From: Balneolaceae bacterium
GTDB taxonomy: Bacteria > Bacteroidota > Rhodothermia > Balneolales > Balneolaceae
Direction: 5' to 3'
Length of the DNA: 64,000 nt
Assembly: GCA_018401935.1 (NCBI GenBank)
Contig: JAGYJQ010000004.1
Span: 1 to 64,000, forward strand
Shown here: piece by piece, positions 55,638 to 64,000 of the stretch
How positions within the stretch are numbered: position 1 is the first letter of the stretch
Layout: each line of letters starts with the position of its first letter
Position numbers and translations under genes: made by a program
Notes under the pieces: generated by a model
Seen by the model: the letters and a program-made list of their open reading frames with translations, nothing else
What the model was told of the DNA's origin: nothing
Database searches by the model: none

Positions 55638-58600
55638 ATGTTTATTGCTTTTCTTAGCACCCTCTAGTGGGCTTTTGCACAACAGACAATTCCGATTCTC
55701 TAAACGGTGTGAGGTTTATCGAGGAGCTTTTGATAATATTGCCGTGGGTAATTGATGGTAACCTAATTGAAACCAATTTCGAAACCACGGGGAGCTTTCA
55801 GATGGAATGATTTACCTTGGGAGTGTGGCCTAGAGGAGTAGGTGGGCGACATATTGATGGTATTGGAGTGGTAGTTTCAGCTTATGTGGACGGGGTTAGT
55901 GCTGACCGGGTAGAAACCTTACAGATTACATCGATATCATCAATGACCCTAATTTTGAACCAGATACCACTCTTAATCCGGTTATTATCAATTATCGGCA
56001 GGTGCACGCACCAGTCCTTACAATGGAGATTTATGGGGATGGTTACCCTTACCAGGTTTCAATAATGCCAATCGTATAGATCCTCGTACTTTAGCCTCAG
56101 CGCCCGTGCCAGCACTTTCCAATGATACAGAGAGTTGGCCAGATTTTTGGCCTGATCGTTTAGGTGAGGATGCTGCTGGATGGCCTGGTACTTGGAATGG
56201 TCGAGATGGCCGTTTTCCAAGTTCCGATTTGGAGTCCTACTATGTGATGGATGATTTTTCAGATTATGAGTACGCGGTAGGTATAGAAACCGATGGTCCG
56301 CATTCAGGTTTTGGGGTATACTACCCAAGCCCTGAGGAAGACCCAACGATGGGTGGTTTGGGATTACAAACCCAAATCAGGCTTTTCCAATGGGCCAATA
56401 TACTCGCCGAGGATGCCATGTTTATCATCTACCGGATAACCAACAAAAGTGAAAAAGATCAAACAAGATTATTTTTCTCTCAAATTGTGGATTACGGTTT
56501 AGGACAAGATGAGCAGGATGATAATGCCACCTATGATCCCTTTCTGGATGTGGTGTACGGTTGGGATAGCGATGGATTAGCCGATCCAACCAACCCGGGT
56601 GAGTCGCGCTACGAGCTAGGTTATGCTGGCTTTGCTTTCTTGGAATCCCCAGCGAATGATGCCAACGGACTGGATGATGATCAGGATGGTATAGTAGATG
56701 AATCCAGATTCTTAGAAAACTATCTGGTACTGACCAGTCAGGAAGAAATAGATACTTACGTGGCTGCAAATTACGATGCAGCTCAGTTCGAATTGTTCTA
56801 CGGTGAGAGCTATGATCAACGTCCGGCCTATAAAGCAGGTATCTGGTATACGTCCGATGAAAATTTGGATTGGGTCGGTTTCAAAGACAACAACAATAAT
56901 GGTATTTGGGATATTGGGGAACCGTTGAATAACGATGTTGGGGCCGATGGACTTGGTCCCTTCGATTTAAATTATCCTGGACCGGATGCCGGAGAAGGGG
57001 ATGGTATACCCACCAATGGAGAGCCGAATTATAATGAACTTGATGTTGATGAATCGGATCAAATCGGTTTAACGGGTTTTGATTTGAATACCCGACCGTT
57101 CTATGAGAGTGGGGATAATCTACGTGATGACACTTGGTTATTTACTCGAATTGCAGCCACCTTATTTTCAAATCCTGACTATGAAGAACCTTCAACTGTC
57201 GTGGCTAATGAACCCTTTATACTATTTACTTCGGGTGAGGTGGAATTGTTCTCAGAAAACAAAGTAGATGCTAAATCCACCGATTTCTTTTCTACCGCTT
57301 GGATATTTGGAAATGATGAAGGGGATTTCTTCAAAAACCGTAAAACCGTCCAGAATATTTATAACTCTGATTATAATTTTGCACAACCACCTATTATGCC
57401 CACCTTAACCGCAGTGACAGGTGACGAACAGGTAGTACTTTCCTGGGATACTCTTTCAGTGAACAGTTTTGATCGGTTTTTACAAGATTTTGATTTTGAG
57501 GGCTATAAGCTTTACAAAGGAACCAATAACCTACTTAGCGACTCTCGAACGATATCCGATGTCAATGGGACACCTACCTTTTACCAACCTATCGCCCAGT
57601 GGGATTTAGATAATGATGTGTCTGGAACCATTCGAGTATTAGAAGGGGATGCCGTATACAACTTGGGTAGTAATACGGGATTAGAATTTTATTATGTAGA
57701 TAACGATGTGACCAACGGAAAACTCTACTATTACGCTCTAGTGGCATATGATCGAGGTATTTCTTCTTCTGGAGGAGACGATCCAGGCATAGATCCTCAA
57801 GAGAATACTTTCCGTATTTCCTTGAACGGTGCAGGTGCCGTAGTAGGAACCTCTATAAATGCTGCTGCTGTGATTCCCACCACCAACCCAGCAGGCTTTG
57901 TTGGAGGAGGAACGGACTCAGACTTATCAAAGGTAACCGAAGGTACGGGTACGGGATCTGCATCCATTAGTGTAGCGGTAGAAGAATTGGTAGATGATAC
58001 TAAACTGTATGAGGTGGTATTCTCAGATTCTGCCTCTGATATCGGTATTCAACGTGTAACCACTACGTATGAAATTCGAGAAGTAGGTAGTGATGCACTG
58101 GTAAGTTCTACACCTTTTTCTTCCTCTTCCAAAATAGTCGATGGTTTTATTATAAACTTTGACAATGACAATCCCGGAAATATTATCCGAAACAAAACAG
58201 GTTGGGTTGCCAATGAGGGGCAGGAGAATGAATTATTTAATGAAGATCCAAGTGAATTAGATGGTATTTCTACTAACTGGGAACTTGCCATTACACCGGA
58301 TAGAAATGGTGATTTAACTAACTTTGTTCGGACAGATCATGATTACGAAGTTTACTTCGTAAATCCAGAAGACAGTACCTACCGTCCGCCGCTTCTTTTT
58401 GGAGCGGGCTTCAGTCGCTTCGATATACCAATCTTCGCTCGTAATTTAATTACGGGAAAACAAGCGGACCTATTCATTTCTGACACGGATGAGAACGGTG
58501 AGTTAAATTCTGGCGACGTTCTATTTTTGGCCGAAAGGGACGAGCGTAATCGGGTAAAGTATCGATTTATGATCACTATTCTAGATAACGGAGGTACCGA

Positions 58601-59066
58601 AGATATTGCACCCTCACCCGGTGATAAATTTAGAATATCTACTACCCGACCATTTGGTAGAGATGATAAATTCCAATTCACTATGAGAAAGCAGACTGTC
58701 GATACTGAACTCGCAAAAGAATCACTGAAAGATATATTTGTGGCTCCGAATCCATATCTAGGGGCTGCTTCTTGGGAGCGAAAAAGCGGATCTATAGGTC
58801 GAGGGGAGCGAAAAATTGAGTTCTTCAATTTACCGAAGAGTGCGACCATCCGAATCTTTAATGTTCGTGGGGAGCTTGTTCGTACGTTGCAGCATAATCC
58901 TAATGCTAGTAATTGTACAAGTAACACTGAGGACAAATACGACGGATCAATATCTTGGGACTTACGTTCTAACGATAGTGAAGACATAGCGTATGGTATT
59001 TATTTCTACCATGTAGAGGCACCATGTATTGGTGAGTACGTCGATAAATTTGCGATAATTAAGTAG
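55638..59066 (+). CDS. Large secreted protein next to the TonB receptor, start region broken
   Basis: Only 56106-59066 (about 986 codons) is in one clean frame; the first ~460 bases are visible in pieces (QFTTG.., GVWPRGVGGRHIDGIGVVVSAYVDG) with indels, so the start at 55638 is approximate. The clean part has GESRYELGYAGFAFLESPANDANGLDDDQDGIVDESRF and DNNNNGIWDIGEPLNND, Asp/Asn-rich calcium-type loops; a fibronectin-like middle; and a modified T9SS end (APNPYLG...ATIRIFNVRGELVRTLQ, ending FAIIK). I do not recognise a named family. Together with a TonB receptor and a PorV-like gene it forms a triad common in this lineage. Function unknown; perhaps surface capture of substrate in place of SusD. 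Confidence 0.72.
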
Positions 59067-59087
59067 AGGTAGCTAAACGAAACGATC

Positions 59088-60146
59088 ATGAATAAAAAAA
59101 TCATACTTACTCTTACGGTCTTAGTATTCACAGCAAGCAGTCTATTTGCCCAATCAGGACAAGAAAGTCGAGTAGCTACTACCGCAGCGCCATTTTTGAC
59201 CTTAGGGGTTGGCGCAAAAGGAGCTGCTTTAGGAAACGCTAACTCAGTGTACGTCTCAGGTGCCGAAGCTTTGTTTTGGAATCCAGCTGGTATTTCCATT
59301 CAAAACCCTGGTGACTCATATAGTTCTAGCTTTATTAGTGTAAACCAGTACTTCGTAGATGTTGATATCTATGGTACGGGTATCGTTATTCCCGTTGGTA
59401 AGAAAAATGGGCAAAGCATTGGAATAGGCTTAAACTATGTAGACTACGGACGGATGGACGTTAGAACCGTAGAAATGCAAGAAGGGACAGGCGCAACTTT
59501 TGGTGCGCATGATCTAAGTCTTGGCATAACTTATGCTCAAAACCTAACCGAGTCATTCCATTTTGGTACATCTGTCAAACTTGTTCAACAGAAAATTTAC
59601 GATATGGTAGCCGAAGCGATTGCCATAGATATGGGTTTTCTGCTAAAAACAGATTATTTGAATGGGTTAACGATTGGTGCTTCTATCACTAATTTTGGTC
59701 GAGATATGACCATGGCCGGTATTAACACAGAAACCTATGTCGATTTAGATACCCAGAGCGAAGGCAATAACGACGGTATCATAGGAAACATTAAACTTGA
59801 TAACTGGGAATTACCCTTATCGTTCAAATTTGGTGTTATGGTCCCAGCCATTAAGCGAAAAAACCTTGAATTATTGCTTCTAAGCGAAGTGCAACAAACC
59901 AATGATAATCAGATTAATTTAGATTCAGGTTCTGAATTGAGTTATCTATCAAATACGGTGAAGTTTCATGTAAGAGCTGGGTATAAAGATCTATTTTTGG
60001 GAAATAATGTGGATTCACACTTTACCTATGGAACTGGCTTTACCTTAAAAACCTCAACGGGTATTTCAATTGGGGTAGACTTTGCTCAAGTTCCTTTTGA
60101 ATACTTAGGAAATACATCTATAATTGATGTAAAACTCTACTATTAA
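59088..60146 (+). CDS. PorV/UPF0164-family outer-membrane protein
   Basis: 352 residues. After a signal peptide (MNKKIILTLTVLVFTASSLFA), the protein shows APFLTLGVGAKGAALGNANSVYVSGAEALFWNPAGIS, the PorV/PorQ and UPF0164 hallmark, and then amphipathic strands with YVDYGRMDVRTVEMQEGTG, GVDFAQVPFEYLGNTSIIDVKLYY. A FadL-like 14-strand barrel is expected. PorV proteins shuttle T9SS cargo to the attachment complex; the copy here may be dedicated to the large protein encoded just before it. The ppiC-type gene starts immediately after its stop. Confidence 0.88.
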   Translation: MNKKIILTLTVLVFTASSLFAQSGQESRVATTAAPFLTLGVGAKGAALGNANSVYVSGAEALFWNPAGISIQNPGDSYSSSFISVNQYFVDVDIYGTGIVIPVGKKNGQSIGIGLNYVDYGRMDVRTVEMQEGTGATFGAHDLSLGITYAQNLTESFHFGTSVKLVQQKIYDMVAEAIAIDMGFLLKTDYLNGLTIGASITNFGRDMTMAGINTETYVDLDTQSEGNNDGIIGNIKLDNWELPLSFKFGVMVPAIKRKNLELLLLSEVQQTNDNQINLDSGSELSYLSNTVKFHVRAGYKDLFLGNNVDSHFTYGTGFTLKTSTGISIGVDFAQVPFEYLGNTSIIDVKLYY

Positions 60147-61910
60147 ATGGTATACCCCGTTAACCCGAACAATTGTTCGGGCGAGCAAAAGACGACAAAT
60201 CAACGCATTAGTAGCAGAAATTATGTAGGTTTCTGCTTGCTTATGCTTCTCGGACTCACTGCGTGTGGTAAAGAAGAAGCTCATAGAGACTTCAAGGTTC
60301 TCTTTACTGTAAATGGGGTAGAACGCACCGTTTTCGATTTTGAAAGCGCCTATGTGGAACATCTAATCCTAACAGGTAAAAATGACACTCGAGCGGAGAG
60401 GGAAGTTTTCCTGACAAAATTGATAGATGACATTTTATTGGCTGAATCTGCGACCAATAAAGGATTGACCGAGCATCCAACCTATCAAGCAGCTGCAGCC
60501 TATCAGCAAAGAAAATCCATGATAGATACCTACTTTGTGGATGCTATGGAAGAAGTAATTGAGCCGTTAACTGATGACGAGATTCGATTAGCTTACGCGA
60601 AAAGACAACGCAAGGTATATGTGCGGCAACTGTATTCAAAAGACCCATCAGAGATTGAGCAGGCGCACGAAGCCTTAGAATCGGGAGAGGATTTTGTAGA
60701 TCTTGCCAATCGATTTTATCAATTGCCCAGTTATGATTCATTGGCAGGCTACTTAGGGCCGATGAGTTATTTTGGAGTGGAAGATGTAGTTGCAGAGGCA
60801 GTGTACTCCACCAACGAAGGGGAGTATTCAGAGCCTGTGAGAAGTAGTTTAGGGTATCACATACTCTACGTTGAGTACATAGAATTCCCAGCTATGCTAG
60901 CCGAGGATGAGTATCAATACCGTAAAAAAGGAGTGGAGAGTCAGCTAAGGCTACGTCGACAACGCTTGATTTCCAACGACTATATTTTTGAATTGATGAG
61001 TGGGCTGAATGTGCAAACCAATAATGATAATTTACTGCAGCTTCAGGAAGTAATACGAAATTTAGATGGTGAGGGGATAATCGAACAACCCACCACCGCC
61101 GAAAGTGCTGAAGCGTTATGGACCGATGAACGAGTAGAACGGTTGGCTAATTCATTTGATCGTAATGCGGTATTGGCTACCTATGATTTGGATGGTCAGA
61201 CTCAGGTATTTAGTTTTGGGGAGTATTTGAATTGGCTACCTTATTTATCGTTTCAGGAATCTAAAGTTCGTTTGGGAGCTTCTGTTGGTCGTGGTATGCG
61301 CAATCAAGTACTTTTTGAACTTGCATCACAGCAAGAGTATGACAGAGACGAAAGAGTTCAAAAAAAGGTATCCAAACGTGCTATTGAAATTCTTTCTGAG
61401 TTAAACCAGTATGAAATGACCATGAAAGCTGTACAAGATACGGGTACGGTTGAGGTCCCGGAGTCGTTTAGGGATCGGTTAATATCATCCAGAGAACTAT
61501 TAGTACAGGCGGATTATTGGAAAATACCTGCGAACAACTTACAGGATGCTCGTCGAATAAAGCAAGAAATTGAACAAGGGAATAAGCCTTTGGAGTACCA
61601 AGGTTTTAACATGGTAACATATTCTGCTATAGATGCGAAGGAAAACGACTATGATCTTGTACGTAAGAGTTTAATTAATACCCCCGTAATCGCGCAGACT
61701 AGTGAACAAGGTTGGATGGTATTGCAAGTAAATAGGCGTGATATATCGGAGATTGCTACTCAAACAAAAGTAGATGATTTGCAACGATCGTTTAAGGTGT
61801 ATAATACGATTAAAACCGAAGTGGATTCACTTCGTGCACTGGCAAAAATCGAAATAGATACCGAATTATTTGAAGAGATCTCGAAGCTTTGGTCTCCATC
61901 AAACAGGTAA
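60147..61910 (+). CDS. PpiC-type peptidyl-prolyl isomerase lipoprotein
   Basis: 587 residues. A lipoprotein motif LLGLTAC puts the lipidated Cys at residue 40 from the ATG that follows the PorV stop directly. The 39-residue lead is long; no other start codon is present before the signal. A SurA/PrsA-like N-terminal helical part (EVFLTKLIDDILLAESATNKG) leads to a PpiC rotamase domain at about 145-265 (KVYVRQLYSKDPSEIEQAHEALESGEDFVDLANRFYQLPSYDSLAGYLGPMSYFGVEDVVAEAVYSTNEGEYSEPVRSSLGYHILYV). A second, degenerate foldase half follows. It probably helps fold the outer-membrane or secreted proteins of this locus. Confidence 0.88.
   Translation: MVYPVNPNNCSGEQKTTNQRISSRNYVGFCLLMLLGLTACGKEEAHRDFKVLFTVNGVERTVFDFESAYVEHLILTGKNDTRAEREVFLTKLIDDILLAESATNKGLTEHPTYQAAAAYQQRKSMIDTYFVDAMEEVIEPLTDDEIRLAYAKRQRKVYVRQLYSKDPSEIEQAHEALESGEDFVDLANRFYQLPSYDSLAGYLGPMSYFGVEDVVAEAVYSTNEGEYSEPVRSSLGYHILYVEYIEFPAMLAEDEYQYRKKGVESQLRLRRQRLISNDYIFELMSGLNVQTNNDNLLQLQEVIRNLDGEGIIEQPTTAESAEALWTDERVERLANSFDRNAVLATYDLDGQTQVFSFGEYLNWLPYLSFQESKVRLGASVGRGMRNQVLFELASQQEYDRDERVQKKVSKRAIEILSELNQYEMTMKAVQDTGTVEVPESFRDRLISSRELLVQADYWKIPANNLQDARRIKQEIEQGNKPLEYQGFNMVTYSAIDAKENDYDLVRKSLINTPVIAQTSEQGWMVLQVNRRDISEIATQTKVDDLQRSFKVYNTIKTEVDSLRALAKIEIDTELFEEISKLWSPSNR
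60164..60181. repeat. Perfect 18-base palindrome at the start of the ppiC-type gene
   Basis: CCCGAACAATTGTTCGGG, 9-base arms with no gap, lies 17 bases inside the annotated frame and encodes part of the long pre-signal lead (NPNNCSGEQ). It could form an mRNA hairpin that limits translation of the gene or process the porV-ppiC transcript. Confidence 0.6.
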
Positions 61911-61917
61911 AACAGCC

Positions 61918-63705
61918 CTAATCCCGGCGTTGACTTTGCACAAACTGCTGAAAATACTCTTGAGCTTTGAGAGTATCCCCTTCAAGTAGATAATATCGTG
62001 AGTAATTATAGAACAGCCTAGGTGCATTTGGAGTCATTCGCTCGGTTTCTTGTAACCAGTAAAGGGCTTGCTTGGTCTGCTCCTCTAACAGATATAAGGA
62101 GGCAAGTAGGTCAACATATCTTGGGTCAAGATTCCCATCATTAATGATTTGGTGCAACATGTTGATTAAATAGCCCTGGTCATCGCCGCTGTTCAAAGTA
62201 AATTCAATACTTGTTTCAATTAGGTTACGCGATCGAAGTTGCCATTTAAGCAGATCGTAGGAGTGCTGAACTACAGCCAGTGTATCCTTTCTTTTGCGCG
62301 CCTGAGCAAGCACTTCAGTCAGTGCCAAAGGAACAAAAACTTGCTGTTTGGAGGCGACCGCTGCTATGGAGTCTATATAGCTGGTATTCAAATAAGATCG
62401 ATAAATTCGCTCAAAGGCCTGTAATTCTTCATCGATGGGAACATTTTTTTCAAAGGGATACCCCACTAAGAGTCGTGCAATACTGACCTCTGCAAATGCT
62501 TTTTCAAAGGTGCTGATCTCCGAAGGTGGGCCAATTGGATTCGGATTTAAGTAGTTTTGTAGTTTAGGCAGGGACAAAATAGCCTCAAAAAAAGTATTCG
62601 CCATAATTTTATGGCCCCGATCGTTTGGATGCAAATGATCTATAAACAAGCTTGCATCTTCTATTTTACTGGTTGATGCGTTTCGTAGCACAGCTTGAAT
62701 AGGTACCAACTCGGCCGACGTTTCTTGGGTAATAGTTGTAAGAATACGGTTCATTTCATCAGGAGCACGAAAACGGGTGCCATCAAGCTCTTTGGCTTGC
62801 AGAAATAAGGTAGCAGCTTCATCAAAAAGTCCCTCTTGATAGGTAGATTGGGCTTGCTCATACAAAGCCAAAGCCTCTGGATTATCACTCAAAGGAGCTT
62901 GATCCTTAAGATTGGATGCTACTGTGCCTAAGAAAACAGGTACCCTATTTTTATCAAAGCGTTCTACCAGGTTACTCATATTCGAACGATATTGCTGGAT
63001 CCCATGACGATAAATGTCAGAGTCTACTGGAATATCCGATTCACTGATCACCTTCGCCATCATGGTACGACGTTCGCCAGTATCCTGATTTGTGCCACCT
63101 ATTTGTAGCGTGTTCTCAAGGAATTGATAAATCCGCCAGTCTTTAAGCCATAAAATTAATCGCTTTAGTCCGATCGAATTGCTAAAACCAAACTGTGTGG
63201 TGGCCGCTCCAAAAGATCCATAATATTCATTATGTCCTGCGTAGATAATCACCGCGTCTGGTTCATAGGGGAGGACTCGTTTGGATAAATCACGAATCAC
63301 ATACGAGTTAACCGCGGTCATGCCCAGGTTAATTACTTCTACCGGCAACCCTTGCGTATTTAGTAAAAGTTGCTGTTCCAGCTGATCTGCAAAGCCGGTA
63401 TAAAAATTATAGGGAAAACCTTCCGCACTCGATCCACCAAAAACAAATATCCGAAAGGAATTAGGGAGCTTCTCTTTTCGAAACGCATTTGGGGCAATTT
63501 CAGGGACAAACGAAGGAAAGTAGCGTTCGATGAATTTTGCATTTGCAATTAAATAATCCGGCGTGTTGGGTGCCTCTACGAATAGTTCCTGTTTTTCTTG
63601 TTCATACCCACCAATTCTAAGGGCTATTTCTACACCCAAAAAAAGAAGGAATGGAATTAATAAGGTTATGAACCAAAATGCCGCATTTTTGGCTTTTTCA
63701 TGCAT
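61918..63705 (-). CDS. Membrane-anchored SGNH/GDSL hydrolase with TPR-like tail
   Basis: 595 residues. One N-terminal helix (WFITLLIPFLLFLGVEIALRI) anchors the protein. The SGNH fold shows FVFGGSSAEGFPY (block I, catalytic Ser near residue 92), VINLGMTAVNSY (block II), IIYAGHNEYYGSFG (block III, Asn) and IDHLHPNDRGHKIMA (Asp and His of the triad). The C-terminus is helical with repeats (FYNYSRYYLLEGDTLKAQEYFQQFV) of TPR type. Family relatives hydrolyse esters of sugars or lipids; an acetyl-esterase acting on glucan side groups fits the neighbours but is only inference. It converges with the ppiC-type gene, 7 bases apart. Confidence 0.88.
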   Translation of the reverse strand: MHEKAKNAAFWFITLLIPFLLFLGVEIALRIGGYEQEKQELFVEAPNTPDYLIANAKFIERYFPSFVPEIAPNAFRKEKLPNSFRIFVFGGSSAEGFPYNFYTGFADQLEQQLLLNTQGLPVEVINLGMTAVNSYVIRDLSKRVLPYEPDAVIIYAGHNEYYGSFGAATTQFGFSNSIGLKRLILWLKDWRIYQFLENTLQIGGTNQDTGERRTMMAKVISESDIPVDSDIYRHGIQQYRSNMSNLVERFDKNRVPVFLGTVASNLKDQAPLSDNPEALALYEQAQSTYQEGLFDEAATLFLQAKELDGTRFRAPDEMNRILTTITQETSAELVPIQAVLRNASTSKIEDASLFIDHLHPNDRGHKIMANTFFEAILSLPKLQNYLNPNPIGPPSEISTFEKAFAEVSIARLLVGYPFEKNVPIDEELQAFERIYRSYLNTSYIDSIAAVASKQQVFVPLALTEVLAQARKRKDTLAVVQHSYDLLKWQLRSRNLIETSIEFTLNSGDDQGYLINMLHQIINDGNLDPRYVDLLASLYLLEEQTKQALYWLQETERMTPNAPRLFYNYSRYYLLEGDTLKAQEYFQQFVQSQRRD

Positions 63706-63763
63706 ATTAAAGGTATTTTCTCGGGTTAATGTGAACTAAATGTACTCGAATTTTATACCAATA

Positions 63764-63796
63764 AAAAAGCCCCAAGTAATAATTGACTTGAGGCTT
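63764..63796 (-). terminator. Intrinsic terminator of the right-end gene
   Basis: On the minus strand AAGCCTCAAGT pairs with ACTTGGGGCTT around an AT loop (one internal T/G pair), followed by TTTTAT. It lies about 32 bases after the stop at 63828 and before the SGNH gene. Confidence 0.88.
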
Positions 63797-63827
63797 CTGA
63801 TTCGAATTCTTGGTTTAAAGCTACCGA

Positions 63828-64000
63828 TTACTGCTCAATAGGTGGAGCATCCGTCTGCTCCAATGCAGTTTGCAAGCCCGGCATAACTTCCGATGCAAAA
63901 CGTTCAAGCTCAGCCTCAACCGATACAAACTCTTTTTTTCCGATTTCGAGCATGTCTTTGTGCATCTGAGTTGGGGCATGGGTCGATGTGAATAGCCCTC
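63828..64000 (-). CDS. C-terminal 57 residues of an unidentified protein
   Basis: The frame enters from the right edge and ends at TAA 63828. The visible tail reads LFTSTHAPTQMHKDMLEIGKK, then EFVSVEAELERFASEVMPGLQTALEQTDAPPIEQ. It is a helical, acidic ending without motifs, reminiscent of the tails of secreted WD40/BNR-propeller proteins, but the fragment is too short to call. It has its own terminator and is likely monocistronic or last in an operon. Confidence 0.6.
   Translation of the reverse strand, partial: GLFTSTHAPTQMHKDMLEIGKKEFVSVEAELERFASEVMPGLQTALEQTDAPPIEQ

Overview
The window looks like chromosomal DNA of a marine Bacteroidota-relative, most likely a member of the Balneolales/Rhodothermia. 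The basis is a division-wall (dcw) cluster with no murF between murE and mraY, type IX secretion (T9SS) C-terminal domains carrying the NYPNPFNPST signature, a PorV-like protein, a Bacteroidota-type promoter (TTTG, 21-nt gap, TATATTTG) before a tRNA, and a DASH cryptochrome next to a DUF2256 gene. The taxonomic call is inference; no 16S gene is present.

Region 1 (1-12.6 kb, minus strand) is the dcw operon, transcribed right to left: mraZ, rsmH, ftsL-like, ftsI (PASTA type), murE, mraY, murD, ftsW, murG, murC, ftsQ (cut by the window edge). Most genes overlap by 1-8 bases. In front of mraZ lie five TGGGN repeats across a TTGACA/TACATT promoter, a textbook MraZ autoregulation site. Region 2 (12.6-28.5 kb) is core metabolism: metX and metY behind a SAM-I riboswitch, era-pdxJ, an NlpC/P60 lipoprotein, a GlmU-like gene divergent from glmS, fbp, a CNNM/CBS membrane protein, small enzymes, an NAD-type isocitrate dehydrogenase relative, and a cryptochrome / 88-aa protein / DUF2256 mini-operon.

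Region 3 (28.5-39.7 kb) holds an unusual envelope set (DUF4956 membrane protein, HlyD-like adaptor, TolC-like protein, with no ATPase or RND pump), then DUF6580, YceI, YihY, mutS, and a GntR-type regulator paired with a UPF1-like SF1 helicase. Region 4 (39.7-41.3 kb) is the strangest part. A promoter leads into four ~96-bp units carrying only the 5' third of a glycine-type tRNA, then one full-length tRNA whose anticodon reads GCU, then about eleven ~102-bp units carrying only the tRNA 3' end plus a terminator-like hairpin.

Region 5 (41.3-63.7 kb) is a beta-glucan (laminarin-like) utilisation locus around a divergent control region at 50.1-50.4 kb. Leftward run a GH16 endoglucanase, a GH5 lipoprotein and a giant ThuA/sorbosone-dehydrogenase/PKD/CBM/PA14 protein. 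Rightward run a two-CBM secreted binding protein, a TonB-dependent receptor, a ~1100-residue secreted protein, a PorV/UPF0164 protein and a PpiC-type lipoprotein. No SusD is present. A GDSL-type hydrolase and the end of an unidentified gene close the window.

Sequence quality is uneven. Reading frames at about 54.1-56.1 kb, and repeat units at about 40.0-40.9 kb, are broken by many small indels while the protein sequence stays recognisable. That pattern suggests consensus errors more than gene decay, and it limits confidence in the tRNA region.
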